DNA from: Halomonas sp.
Lineage (GTDB): Bacteria > Pseudomonadota > Gammaproteobacteria > Pseudomonadales > Halomonadaceae
Assembly (NCBI RefSeq): GCF_020832045.1
Contig: NZ_JAFIFK010000071.1
Coordinates: 30,638-94,637, forward strand
Length of the DNA stretch: 64,000 nt
Direction: 5' to 3'
In this document: positions 35,489 through 43,441 of the stretch, piece by piece
Position numbering within the stretch: the first letter of the stretch is position 1
Layout of the letters: every line of letters starts with the position of its first letter
Position numbers and translations under genes: made by a program
Notes under the pieces: generated by a model
Database searches by the model: none
What the model saw: the letters and a program-made list of their open reading frames with translations, nothing else
Told to the model about the DNA's origin: nothing

Positions 35489-36985
35489 TCACGCCGCCAG
35501 TACTTGACGATGGGTTTCGACATGGGTGCTCAAACGCTCTACCTGGCGCGGTGTCAGGCGCAGGCCGAGCTTGGTGCGACGCCACAGGATGTCCTCGACG
35601 GTGGTTGCCCATTCATGGTCGACGAGATAATCGGCTTCGGCGGCGGTCAGACCGGCGCCAAAATCCTCGCCTAAGTCCTGCTCGCATTGGGTGCCGGCGA
35701 GGAAACGTAGACACAGGCTGCCATAACTGCGGGCGAAGCGGCGCGCCCGCATCTCACCAAGCCAGGGAAAGTCGTGTAGCAGCCGGGCCATGAAATTTGC
35801 CTGATTGCCTATCTCGCCTCCGGGCAGGATGGCGTCGGCCGTCCAGCTCGGCCCCATACCGGGCAGGGCGGGCGCGAGCTGTTTCAAGGCGGCCTCGGCC
35901 AGCTTGCGGTAGGTGGTGATCTTGCCGCCGAATACCGACAGCAGCGGGGCGCCTTGCTCGTCCAGCGCCAGGGTATAGTCGCGGGTCATGGCCGAGGGAT
36001 CCGCCGACTCGTCGTCGCACAGCGGCCTCACCCCAGCGTAGCTGGCAATCACGTCGCGCCGATCCAGCTGCCGGTTGAAGTGGGCATTGACCACGCCGAG
36101 CAGGTAATCGACTTCCTCCTCGCTGACGGCCACTTGGGCAGGGTCGCCCTCATAGCGGCGGTCGGTGGTGCCGACCAGGCTGAAATCGTCTTCATAGGGA
36201 AGCACGAAGACGATTCGGCGGTCGTTGTTCTGCAGAATGTAGGCCCGTTCGTCGCCATTGAGCCGTGGCACGATCAGATGGCTGCCCTGAATCATGCGAA
36301 TGCTGTAGCGAGAGCTGCGTGCGGCCTGTTCACGTACCACACGCTCTACCCAGGGGCCGGCGGCGTTGACCAGGGTGCGTGCATGGCGTACCAAACGCTT
36401 GCCGCTTCGCACGTCTTCCAGCTCGATGTGCCAGATGCCGTTTTCCTCCGACGCGCCGGTACAGCGCGTGCGCACGAGCACCTCCGCGCCACCCTCACGA
36501 GCCTGCAGGGCATTGAGCACGACCAGGCGTGCGTCATCCACCCAACAGTCGGAATATTCGAATCCGCGCATGATGTCGTTCTTCAGCGGTGAGTCGGTAC
36601 CGAAGCGAACGCCACGCGAGCCAGGCAGCGTCTTGCGTTTGCCCAGGTAGTCGTAAAGAAACAGACCGGTGCGAATCATCCAGGCAGGCCGCAGATGAGA
36701 GCGATGCGGAAGAATGAAACGTAGCGGCCAGATGATGTGAGGTGCCTTGCGCAGCAGGACTTCGCGCTCGCGCAAGGCCTCTCCCACGAGGCGAAACTCA
36801 TTGTGCTCGAGATAGCGCAGGCCGCCGTGAATCAGTTTACTGCTGGCCGAGGAAGTGGCGCCTGCTAGGTCGCCCTGTTCGCAGAGACTGACCGCAAGCC
36901 CGCGCCCGGCGGCATCGTTGGCGATACCGGTGCCGTTGATGCCACCGCCAATGATGAACATGTCGAGTAGGTGGTTATGCGCCAT
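35489..36985 (-). CDS. glpD: Aerobic glycerol-3-phosphate dehydrogenase
   Basis: A 498-residue FAD-dependent enzyme that oxidises sn-glycerol 3-phosphate to dihydroxyacetone phosphate at the inner membrane and passes electrons to ubiquinone. The FAD-binding GxGxxG is in MFIIGGGINGTGIANDAAGRG, followed by SSKLIHGGLRYLEHNEF, RYSIRMIQGSHLIVPR and SVFGGKITTYRKLAE, all typical of GlpD. The ATG at 36985 matches the family N-terminus; a 40-codon longer reading would run through the operator region. It lies downstream of glpR in the same direction with its own GlpR-type operator. Confidence 0.95.
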   Translation of the reverse strand: MAHNHLLDMFIIGGGINGTGIANDAAGRGLAVSLCEQGDLAGATSSASSKLIHGGLRYLEHNEFRLVGEALREREVLLRKAPHIIWPLRFILPHRSHLRPAWMIRTGLFLYDYLGKRKTLPGSRGVRFGTDSPLKNDIMRGFEYSDCWVDDARLVVLNALQAREGGAEVLVRTRCTGASEENGIWHIELEDVRSGKRLVRHARTLVNAAGPWVERVVREQAARSSRYSIRMIQGSHLIVPRLNGDERAYILQNNDRRIVFVLPYEDDFSLVGTTDRRYEGDPAQVAVSEEEVDYLLGVVNAHFNRQLDRRDVIASYAGVRPLCDDESADPSAMTRDYTLALDEQGAPLLSVFGGKITTYRKLAEAALKQLAPALPGMGPSWTADAILPGGEIGNQANFMARLLHDFPWLGEMRARRFARSYGSLCLRFLAGTQCEQDLGEDFGAGLTAAEADYLVDHEWATTVEDILWRRTKLGLRLTPRQVERLSTHVETHRQVLAA

Positions 36986-37039
36986 GAGGGGAGAGGCTCC
37001 GATGTTTCGCCAGCGTTGAGCTGCGCTTTCAAACAGTTC

Positions 37040-37078
37040 ATGTTTGAAAACGAACATAGAGCAATCGAAAGCGAACAT
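37040..37078. promoter_or_regulatory. GlpR-type operators upstream of glpD
   Basis: ATGTTTG-AAAA-CGAACAT (37040-37057) is an inverted repeat with one mismatch, and a further half-site GCGAACAT ends at 37078. The same CGAACAT half-site recurs in the glpK/glpR intergenic region, pointing to a shared repressor, most likely the DeoR-family GlpR encoded next door. Confidence 0.62.
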
Positions 37079-37139
37079 CAAGGGCGATGGCGAAGGTGCC
37101 GACATTTTTCATCGGCGAAGGGGATTTCCTGCAGAAGGG

Positions 37140-37898
37140 TCAGGCGATGTACAGCGCTACCTCATTCACCTGCATCAGGTGAACGATACGTTCAGGCGGC
37201 TGGCGATCGGTGAAGAGTGCGTCGAGCTGGGCAATGTTGCCTTGGCGAACGACGGGGTTGCGATGAAATTTCGAATGGTCGGCGGTCAGGTAGACCTGGC
37301 GGGAATTGCGAATGATGGCTTGAGCCACGCGCGCTTCCTGATAGTCGAATTCGAGCAGCGCGCCATCTTCGTCGATACCGCTGATGCCGATGATGCCGAA
37401 GTCCACTTTGAACTGATTGATGAAATCGATCGTCGCCTCACCGATGATGCCGCCATCCCGTGAACGCACCTGCCCACCGGCGATGATGACGTTGAAGTCC
37501 TCCTTGTGCTGGAGAATGGCGGCGACGTTGAGATTGTTGGTGATCACCTCGAGCCCCTGGTGATCCAGCAGTGCTTCTGCCACCACCTCGTTGCTGGTGC
37601 CGATATTGATGAACAGCGAGGCGTGATCGGGAATATGGCTGGCCACCAGATTGGCTATGCGTCGTTTGGCTTCGAGATTGAGGTTCTTGCGCGTGCTGTA
37701 GGCCGTGTTCACCGTGCTGGATTCGAGTCCGGCGCCACCGTGGACGCGACGGATCATACCCTCTTCCGCCAGGGCGTTGAGGTCGCGACGTATGGTCTGC
37801 GGAGTGACGGAGAAGTGTTCGGTCAACTGCTCGATGCTGGCATAGCCCTGACGGCGTACCAGCTCCACGATGGCATCTTGGCGCTGTTGCTGGTTCAT
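37140..37898 (-). CDS. glpR: DeoR-family glycerol-3-phosphate regulon repressor
   Basis: A 252-residue DeoR-family repressor. The N-terminal helix-turn-helix (about 5-57) includes YASIEQLTEHFSVTPQTIRRDL and EGMIRRVHGGA. The C-terminal sugar-phosphate-binding domain has LFINIGTSNEVVAEAL, ITNNLNVAAIL, IAGGQVRSRDGGIIGE and DFGIIGISGID, which match GlpR. Without glycerol 3-phosphate it should repress glpK and glpD. ATG 37898 is supported by AAGGGAG six bases upstream; the longer reading crosses the promoter. It is divergent from glpK and upstream of glpD, with CGAACAT operators on both sides. Confidence 0.93.
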   Translation of the reverse strand: MNQQQRQDAIVELVRRQGYASIEQLTEHFSVTPQTIRRDLNALAEEGMIRRVHGGAGLESSTVNTAYSTRKNLNLEAKRRIANLVASHIPDHASLFINIGTSNEVVAEALLDHQGLEVITNNLNVAAILQHKEDFNVIIAGGQVRSRDGGIIGEATIDFINQFKVDFGIIGISGIDEDGALLEFDYQEARVAQAIIRNSRQVYLTADHSKFHRNPVVRQGNIAQLDALFTDRQPPERIVHLMQVNEVALYIA

Positions 37899-37991
37899 GA
37901 CGGCTCCCTTTCGATCCAGTCGAGTGTAAGCGATTCGGTACGCTTGCGGCAGACGATCGAAACAGTATTCAACGAAAGTCGTAAAGCATTG

Positions 37992-38031
37992 CGAACATAG
38001 TCGAGTACTCTTGGTGATCATAAACGAACAT
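37992..38031. promoter_or_regulatory. GlpR-type operators between glpR and glpK
   Basis: CGAACAT half-sites occur at 37992-37998 and 38025-38031; the latter belongs to an imperfect 18-base repeat at 38014-38031 that resembles the glpD operator. They sit 19 and more bases before the glpK ATG, a position suited to repression of glpK and possibly of the divergent glpR. Confidence 0.55.
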
Positions 38032-38049
38032 ACAATGACAGGATGACTC

Positions 38050-39531
38050 ATGGCCGCCTACCTTCTTGCCATCGACCAGGGCACCACCAGCTCCCGCGCC
38101 ATCCTTTTCGATCGCGACGGCCATGTAATCCGCGTAGCGCAACGCGAATTTCCGCAGCACTTTCCTCAGGACGGATGGATCGAGCACGACCCCCAGGACA
38201 TTTGGGAGAGCGTGCTCGCCACATGCCGGGAAGTGCTCGATCTATCGGGCGTTGCACTCAGTGACATAGCCGGCATCGGCATCACCAATCAGCGTGAAAC
38301 CACTCTGCTGTGGGACAGGGCAACCGGTCAGCCTCTTTACAAAGCCATCGTCTGGCAGGATCGGCGTACGGCGGACTTCTGCCGCCAGCTGCGAGACGAA
38401 GGGCATGCGGAACTCGTGCAGTCGCACACGGGGCTGCTGATCGACCCCTACTTTTCCGCAACCAAGCTTGCCTGGATGCTGGAGAACGTCGAAGGCGCCC
38501 GGGAACGTGCCGCACGCGGTGAGCTCGCCTTCGGCACGGTAGACACCTTTTTGCTTTGGCGTCTCACCGGCGGGCGCGTCCATGCCACCGATGCCACCAA
38601 CGCCTCGCGCACCATGCTGTTCAACATCCACACCCAGAAATGGGATGACGAGCTGCTTGCGCTCTTCGACATCCCCCCCAGCCTGATGCCGGACGTGCTC
38701 GACAGCAGCGACGATTTCGGGACCACCGAAGCACAGTGGCTGGGCGCCGAACTTCCCATCGGGGGGGTGGTGGGCGATCAGCAAGCGGCTCTGGTGGGCC
38801 AGGCCTGCTTCGAACCGGGGACGGGAAAGAGCACCTATGGCACGGGCTGCTTCATGATCGTCAATACCGGGGCCAAGCCAGCCACGTCGCGCAACCGCCT
38901 GCTGACGACAGTGGCGTATCGCTTGAATGGCAAGACCACCTACGCCATGGAGGGAAGCATTTTCGTGGCCGGCGCGGCCGTGCAGTGGCTGCGGGATGGG
39001 CTGAAGCTGTTCACGAATGCCGCCGAGACGGAGGCCTTGGCCAAGCAGACTCGCGACGGCCATAGCGTCTACCTGGTGCCCGCCTTCACCGGGTTGGGTG
39101 CGCCTCACTGGGACCCCAAGGCCAGGGGGGCGATATTCGGTCTGACGCGTGATACTGGGATCGCCGAAATCGTTGCCGCCGGCCTGCAGGCTGTGTGCTA
39201 CCAGACTCGCGACCTACAGAGCTGCATGAGTGATGACATGGGTGTGCCGCCCGGGACGCTGCGTGTCGATGGCGGCATGGTGGCCAACGAGTGGCTGGTC
39301 CAGTTCCTGGCCGACATGCTGGGCGTGCAGGTCGACCGACCGACGGTCCTCGAGACGACGGCGCTGGGTGCCGCCTACCTGGCGGGCCTTCAGTTCGGCT
39401 GGTATCGAGATCTGGGGGAGATCGCCGAGCTATGGCGCTGCGAACGCAGCTTCATACCGAGCATGCCGGAGACCGAACGCGAGCGGCTCTATCAAGGTTG
39501 GCTCGAGGCGGTGGAGCGCGTAAAAAGCTGA
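38050..39531 (+). CDS. glpK: Glycerol kinase
   Basis: A 493-residue FGGY-family kinase that phosphorylates glycerol to sn-glycerol 3-phosphate using ATP. Conserved sites include [40 protein letters not shown], the segment [13 protein letters not shown] and the phosphate-binding [12 protein letters not shown], with [21 protein letters not shown] near the C-terminus. The length is normal. It is divergent from glpR, and a glpF facilitator gene is not present in this window. GlpR-type operators lie directly upstream. About 100 bases after its stop two tRNA-Val genes begin. Confidence 0.97.
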   Translation: MAAYLLAIDQGTTSSRAILFDRDGHVIRVAQREFPQHFPQDGWIEHDPQDIWESVLATCREVLDLSGVALSDIAGIGITNQRETTLLWDRATGQPLYKAIVWQDRRTADFCRQLRDEGHAELVQSHTGLLIDPYFSATKLAWMLENVEGARERAARGELAFGTVDTFLLWRLTGGRVHATDATNASRTMLFNIHTQKWDDELLALFDIPPSLMPDVLDSSDDFGTTEAQWLGAELPIGGVVGDQQAALVGQACFEPGTGKSTYGTGCFMIVNTGAKPATSRNRLLTTVAYRLNGKTTYAMEGSIFVAGAAVQWLRDGLKLFTNAAETEALAKQTRDGHSVYLVPAFTGLGAPHWDPKARGAIFGLTRDTGIAEIVAAGLQAVCYQTRDLQSCMSDDMGVPPGTLRVDGGMVANEWLVQFLADMLGVQVDRPTVLETTALGAAYLAGLQFGWYRDLGEIAELWRCERSFIPSMPETERERLYQGWLEAVERVKS

Positions 39532-39540
39532 GGACGAGGC

Positions 39541-39568
39541 TTGCAAAAATCAGTGATATCGGTAAGAT
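39541..39568 (+). promoter_or_regulatory. Candidate sigma-70 promoter of the tRNA-Val pair
   Basis: TTGCAA (39541-39546) and TAAGAT (39563-39568) are separated by 16 bases, about 65 bases upstream of the first tRNA, and are followed by a GC-rich stretch. This is the only promoter-like pair between glpK and the tRNA genes. Confidence 0.5.
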
Positions 39569-39635
39569 ATGCATCCGTTGGCGCGGCTCAATAGCAGCGT
39601 CGGCAGGCATGAATTGCCAGAATACGGCAAGCAGC

Positions 39636-39712
39636 AGGACCATAGCTCAGTTGGTTAGAGCGCCACGTTGACATCGTGGAGGTCGGCGGTTCAAATCCGC
39701 CTGGTCCTACCA
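39636..39712 (+). tRNA. tRNA-Val (GAC), copy 1
   Basis: A 77-base cloverleaf. The acceptor stem is AGGACCA/TGGTCCT, the D arm includes AGCTCAGTTGGTTAGAGC, and the anticodon stem CCACG/CGTGG has the loop TTGACAT with anticodon GAC at 39670-39672. The T arm is GGCGG-TTCAAAT-CCGCC. The 3' CCA is encoded at 39710-39712. It is the first of two tandem copies on one probable transcript. Confidence 0.97.
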
Positions 39713-39738
39713 GACTCTGCCGCCGTATGTCGCTTTAC

Positions 39739-39815
39739 AGGACCATAGCTCAGTTGGTTAGAGCGCCACGTTGACATCGTGGAGGTCAGCGGTTCAAATC
39801 CGCTTGGTCCTACCA
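39739..39815 (+). tRNA. tRNA-Val (GAC), copy 2
   Basis: A second 77-base tRNA-Val(GAC), 26 bases after the first and identical except for one base pair in the T stem. Here the outer T-stem pair is A-T (AGCGG/CCGCT) in place of G-C, so pairing is kept. The encoded CCA ends at 39815, and a strong terminator follows. Confidence 0.97.
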
Positions 39816-39821
39816 GATTGC

Positions 39822-39857
39822 AAAACGCCCCTTGGCTTGAATGCCAAGGGGCGTTTT
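39822..39857 (+). terminator. Terminator of the tRNA-Val operon
   Basis: A perfect 15-bp stem, AAAACGCCCCTTGGC (39822-39836) and GCCAAGGGGCGTTTT (39843-39857), with a six-base loop, ends in four T. It starts seven bases after the second tRNA and may also serve the convergent gene below. Confidence 0.9.
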
Positions 39858-39872
39858 CATTTCCGCTCGACC

Positions 39873-40352
39873 TCATTGCCCGAACGCAAAGCCAGACAGA
39901 TCGCTTTTCATCACGAAGATCTCTACCAGCGCTTCGATGCCGGCCTGGTCGGCTGCCGTGAACCGGCCCACGAGCGGGCTATCCAGATCGAGCACTCCCC
40001 AAAGGGAACCCTCCACCAGCACCGGTATCACGAGTTCGGCGTTCGAGTCGGCATCGCAGGCGATATGATCGGCAATGGCATGCACGTCATCGATGCGCTG
40101 GCACTGCAGGCTCCTGGCAGCGGCTCCACAAACGCCTTTGTGGAAGGGTATCGGGTTGCAGGCGGGTTTGCCCTGAAAGGGGCCGAGGGTGAGTAGCTCG
40201 GGGTGGCGCTGCAGGTAGAACCCCACCCAGTTGAGATTGGGCACCTGCTGCATGATGAAGGCGCAGGTCTGGGCGCTGTTGACCAGCCAGTCGCGAGTAT
40301 CGAGCAGGGCCTCGAGCTGGCGGGCAAGCAGGGGATAGTCGGGATGTGTCAT
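39873..40352 (-). CDS. Free methionine-(R)-sulfoxide reductase (GAF domain)
   Basis: A 159-residue single GAF-domain protein of the fRMsr (YebR/MsrC) type, which reduces free methionine-(R)-sulfoxide with thioredoxin. The three conserved Cys of the family are present in KPACNPIPF, HKGVCGAAA and HIACDADS. NLNWVGFYL and LVIPVLVEGSLWGVLDLDSP mark the GAF pocket. AGGAGA lies six bases before ATG 40352. The gene lies 92 bases downstream of metQ in the same direction, so it probably belongs to the methionine transport unit; a hairpin in the gap could reduce read-through. Confidence 0.9.
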   Translation of the reverse strand: MTHPDYPLLARQLEALLDTRDWLVNSAQTCAFIMQQVPNLNWVGFYLQRHPELLTLGPFQGKPACNPIPFHKGVCGAAARSLQCQRIDDVHAIADHIACDADSNAELVIPVLVEGSLWGVLDLDSPLVGRFTAADQAGIEALVEIFVMKSDLSGFAFGQ

Positions 40353-40393
40353 GTCGTCTCCTGAAACGAGATTCAAGCGTGACAGAAACGCCA

Positions 40394-40419
40394 ACGGGCC
40401 GACGCATGCGCCGGCCCGT
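40394..40419 (-). terminator. Hairpin between metQ and the fRMsr gene
   Basis: An 8-bp stem, ACGGGCCG (40394-40401) and CGGCCCGT (40412-40419), lies in the 92-base gap. On the minus strand it is followed by TGGCGTTTCTG, so it may terminate part of the metNIQ transcript. Confidence 0.5.
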
Positions 40420-40444
40420 CGTCGTCACGTCTCCCCTGGCCGCA

Positions 40445-41260
40445 TTACTGCCAGCCGGGAACCGCGCCGCCGTCGAACAGCTCCAGTGCCTTGGCGGCGA
40501 CTTCATCGCTTTGATAGGCCGAGACCAGTTGTTGGATCTCCTCGCGCTCCTCGTCGCCTGCACGCACGGCAATCAGGTTGACGTAAGGTGACTCGGCGCC
40601 TTCCTGAATCAGGGCCTCGTCCAGGCGCAGGCCAGCCGGCTGGGCGAAAGTGTTGTTGATGAAGGCGAGGTCGACGTCGGGCAGCACGCGCGGCAGCTGG
40701 GCAGCTTCGATTTCGCGGAAACGGAAGCCCTGTGGGTTCTCGATCACATTGATCGGGGTCGCCTCGAGGTTCTCGGGGTCGTCCAGCTCGATCAAGCCGG
40801 CGTTGTGCATCAGGATCATCGCACGGCCGCCATTGGTCGGGTCGTTGGGCAGGGCGATGATGGCGCGCTCGGGCAGCTCTTCGATGCTGTCGTGGCGGTC
40901 GGAGTAAGCGCCGATCGGATAGACGAAGGTGTACCCGGCGACGGCCAGGTCATAGCCGCGATCATCGATCATGCTGCGCAGGTACGGTTCATGCTGGAAG
41001 GCGTTCGCGTCCAGGCTGCCGTCGGCCAGAGCCGCGTTGGGGGATACATAGTCGGTGAACTCGATGATCTGGACTTCGAGATCGTAGCGCTCGCGGGCAA
41101 TGGCGACTGCGACTTCCATCACTTCCGACTCGGGGCCGGACATGGTGCCCACCTTGATCGAGCGCGTTTCGGCGGCGCCGTCGTCGTTGCCGCAGCCGGC
41201 GATCAGGGTGGCGCCTGCCAGGGTGGCGGCGCCGAGCAGGCGGGTCAGGGTTGCTTGCAT
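40445..41260 (-). CDS. metQ: Methionine-binding lipoprotein MetQ
   Basis: A 271-residue NlpA-family lipoprotein. The signal ends in the lipobox LIAGC with Cys23. The mature protein has the family marks IKVGTMSGPESEVMEVA, VQIIEFTDYVSPNAALADGSLDANAFQHEPYL and the C-terminal PYVNLIAVR. It captures methionine, including D-methionine and probably methionine sulfoxide, for MetNI. AAGGAG precedes the ATG. It is the third gene of metN-metI-metQ on the minus strand, 26 bases after metI. Confidence 0.95.
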   Translation of the reverse strand: MQATLTRLLGAATLAGATLIAGCGNDDGAAETRSIKVGTMSGPESEVMEVAVAIARERYDLEVQIIEFTDYVSPNAALADGSLDANAFQHEPYLRSMIDDRGYDLAVAGYTFVYPIGAYSDRHDSIEELPERAIIALPNDPTNGGRAMILMHNAGLIELDDPENLEATPINVIENPQGFRFREIEAAQLPRVLPDVDLAFINNTFAQPAGLRLDEALIQEGAESPYVNLIAVRAGDEEREEIQQLVSAYQSDEVAAKALELFDGGAVPGWQ

Positions 41261-41286
41261 TTGGGTCGTTCTCCTTGGGTGTTACG

Positions 41287-41940
41287 TCACTTGCGATCCG
41301 ATTTACGTACCAGGTGGTCCCCGAGGCTCTGGAAGCCCTGCACCATGACCACCAGGATGGCCACGGTGATCAGCATGACGGTGGGGTTGAAGCGGTTGTA
41401 TCCGTAGCGGATGCCCAGGTCACCTAGGCCGCCGCCGCCCACGGCACCGGCCATGGCCGAGTAGCTCACCAGGGTCACGACGGTGATCGTCAGGCCCGTG
41501 ATGATGCCGCCGCGGGCTTCCGGCAGCAGCACCTTGGTAATGACCTGATACGGGGTGGCGCCCATCGATTGAGCGGCTTCCACCAGGCCCGGCGGTATTT
41601 CGTTCAGCGCGCCTTCCACCAGGCGGGCGACGAAGGGAATGGCGGCGATGGTCAGCGGCACGATGGCGGCGTTGGTGCCGATCGAGGTGCCGACGATCAT
41701 GCGCGTGAAGGGAATGATCGCCACCATCAGGATGATGAAAGGAATGGAGCGGCCGATATTGGTCGCCATGCCCAGGATCTTGTTGAGCAGCGGGCGTGCC
41801 AGTATCTGGCGCGGGCGGGTGACGTAGAGCATCACGCCCAGCGGTGCGCCGAGCAGGGCCGAAAGGGTGCCTGAAACCGCCACCATATAGAGGGTATCCA
41901 GAGTCGCCCTCAGGATCAGGTCAATCATCGCGCTGGACAT
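41287..41940 (-). CDS. metI: Methionine ABC transporter permease MetI
   Basis: A 217-residue permease, the same length as the Escherichia coli protein, with five helices. The EAA coupling motif lies in VEAAQSMGATPYQVITKVLLPEA, and LGMATNIGRSIPFIILMVAIIPFTR is strongly typical of MetI. ATG 41940 is chosen because GGAGGTG lies seven bases upstream; this places the start 20 bases inside metN. ATG 41928 is an alternative. Two copies of MetI form the methionine channel in the inner membrane. Confidence 0.95.
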   Translation of the reverse strand: MSSAMIDLILRATLDTLYMVAVSGTLSALLGAPLGVMLYVTRPRQILARPLLNKILGMATNIGRSIPFIILMVAIIPFTRMIVGTSIGTNAAIVPLTIAAIPFVARLVEGALNEIPPGLVEAAQSMGATPYQVITKVLLPEARGGIITGLTITVVTLVSYSAMAGAVGGGGLGDLGIRYGYNRFNPTVMLITVAILVVMVQGFQSLGDHLVRKSDRK

Positions 41941-43012
41941 GGCCGAGCACCTCCACGTGAAGATCATGGGCTTCGAGATAGTCGATGGCACGGCGAGTCT
42001 GCTCGGGGGAACCGAGCAGCTCGGCAATCATCAGTCCCAGGGTACGTTCCTGGATCGACTCCACCTTGGCCTGCAGGATGCTGACGTCGACTCCACACTC
42101 CCGTGCCAATCGCGAGATCAGCGGCGTCGACACCGCGTCGCCGGAGAAAGCCAGGCGTACCACCGGGTGGGTACGCTCGCCGGGCGCTTCTTCGAGCCGC
42201 TCGACCAGCGCCTTGGGGGGCTCCAGCTGCAGGAAGTCGTTGAGAAATTCCCGGCCGAGACGGGTGCGTGGTGCAGTGAAAAAATCGCCGACCTCGGCTT
42301 CCTCTACCAGTCTGCCGTCCGAGATCAGGCTGACGCGATGGCAAATCGTCTTCACCACTTCCATTTCGTGGGTGATCAGCAGAATGGTCAGCCCAAGCTT
42401 CTGGTTGATGTCGCGCAGCAGTGTCAGGATCGAGCCGGTGGTCTGTGGATCCAGTGCCGATGTCGCCTCGTCACACAGCAATACCCGCGGTTCGCTGGCC
42501 AGCGCTCGGGCTATCGCCACACGCTGCTTCTGGCCGCCTGAAAGCTGCGACGGGAACTGGCGGGCCTTGTCGGAGAGGCCGGTGAGTTCCAGCAGCGGCA
42601 GCACGCGCTCGCGTATGGCGCTTCGCTTCATGCCCATCAGTTCCAGGGGCAGGGCGACGTTGTCGAATACATTGCGCGATGTCAGCAGGTTGAAATGCTG
42701 AAAGATCATGCCGATGCGGTGGCGAGCTTGGTTGAGCTGGGTCGAGGAGAGGGCGGTCATCTCTTGGCCGTCGACGATGACGCTGCCGCTGGTAGGACGT
42801 TCGAGCATGTTGACGCAGCGGATCAGGGTCGACTTGCCGGCACCCGACAGGCCGATGACACCATGAATGCTGCCTGCAGGAACGTGCAGGTCCACCTCGT
42901 TCAGCGCTTCGATCGTGCGCCCGGGGGCGGTATGTCGTTGCGAAACGAACGGCAGCCGGGCTCGGGGGCGATCGAGATGATAAATCTTGGAGACGTTACG
43001 TAGCGTGATCAT
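41921..43012 (-). CDS. metN: Methionine ABC transporter ATPase MetN
   Basis: A 363-residue ABC ATPase. Walker A is GLSGAGKST, the signature is LSGGQKQRVAIARAL and Walker B is LLCDEATSALDP. The C-terminal NIL domain (about 280-363, with VVRLAFSGDAVSTPLISRLAREC) binds methionine and inhibits transport when the cell is replete. A segment of about 15 residues (DRPRARLPFVSQRHTAP) near the N-terminus is an insertion relative to typical MetN. AGGATG lies just before ATG 43012. The leader contains what appears to be a SAM-II riboswitch and an intrinsic terminator, so transcription should fall when SAM is plentiful. Confidence 0.95.
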   Translation of the reverse strand: MITLRNVSKIYHLDRPRARLPFVSQRHTAPGRTIEALNEVDLHVPAGSIHGVIGLSGAGKSTLIRCVNMLERPTSGSVIVDGQEMTALSSTQLNQARHRIGMIFQHFNLLTSRNVFDNVALPLELMGMKRSAIRERVLPLLELTGLSDKARQFPSQLSGGQKQRVAIARALASEPRVLLCDEATSALDPQTTGSILTLLRDINQKLGLTILLITHEMEVVKTICHRVSLISDGRLVEEAEVGDFFTAPRTRLGREFLNDFLQLEPPKALVERLEEAPGERTHPVVRLAFSGDAVSTPLISRLARECGVDVSILQAKVESIQERTLGLMIAELLGSPEQTRRAIDYLEAHDLHVEVLGHVQRDD

Positions 43013-43063
43013 CTGGCATCCTACGGCCGTTCCGGTGAGGCGCGTGCAGGCAGAGCCGAGACC

Positions 43064-43091
43064 AAAAAAAAGGCCACCCTGACGGGTGGCC
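43064..43091 (-). terminator. Leader terminator upstream of metN
   Basis: On the minus strand GGCCACCC-GTCA-GGGTGGCC is followed by eight T: an 8-bp stem with a tetraloop and a full U-tract, a textbook intrinsic terminator. It lies between the riboswitch and the metN start, about 50 bases before the ATG. Its left arm contains CACCC, which is complementary to GGGTG in the 3' part of the riboswitch (minus strand, 43110-43106), so an antiterminator is possible. Confidence 0.85.
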
Positions 43092-43103
43092 ATCAACGCT
43101 GGA

Positions 43104-43205
43104 CACACCCTTTTAGCTGCACTTCACGATGAGAGCATCGAACCGACGGTTCTCTGTCCTCATCGTGGGCGCCCGCAAGCCGGGTACAAATCGGCGCCTG
43201 AAATG
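43104..43205 (-). promoter_or_regulatory. SAM-II riboswitch upstream of metNIQ
   Basis: Read on the minus strand, the leader has P1 as GGCGCC (43198-43193) pairing with GGCGCC (43173-43168). Between them lies a loop with the conserved GATTTG and GGCTTGC elements. Then comes an insert hairpin, CACGATGAG (43167-43159) with CTCATCGTG (43133-43125), and then the hallmark GCTAAAAGGG (43119-43110). ACCC in the P1 loop can pair with GGGT near the end, forming the H-type pseudoknot. These features match the SAM-II (metA-type) aptamer as I recall it; the insert sits in the variable L3 position. A terminator follows before metN. Confidence 0.8.
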
Positions 43206-43441
43206 TGAGGCGGCATATTAGGGCCAAAGACGTAGGGTGTCAACGCGACTGGTGAAAGGTCGTCTTGTGCGCTTCGTTTAACAGAAGATATTGCTGTTAG
43301 AGGAAGAAATTCCATGGATATCTCTGGTCGATGGCGCTGAGGCGCGCTCGCTTATGATGGACGGCGCGCCAGCCAATTCTTACACTGCGTTCCACTCTTC
43401 CCAATGTCTTTCCCGCTTCAGGGAGCCGCGCAGGAGTCACT
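43206..43441. other. Intergenic region between the metNIQ leader and ribE
   Basis: These 236 bases should carry the promoter for the minus-strand met leader and that of ribE on the plus strand. An AT-richer patch lies at 43270-43320 (for example AGAAGATATTGCTGTTAG). No FMN-riboswitch signature was found before ribE and no convincing gene is present. Confidence 0.4.

Noticed and set aside
43104..43205. A SAM-I (S-box) riboswitch as the identity of the metN leader
   Set aside because: The S-box kink-turn and its characteristic core are absent; the GATTTG, CTTGC and GCTAAA elements and the pseudoknot geometry fit SAM-II instead.
43268..43441. An FMN riboswitch before ribE
   Set aside because: None of the conserved RFN-element helices or its GGGGC-type core sequences could be found in the leader.
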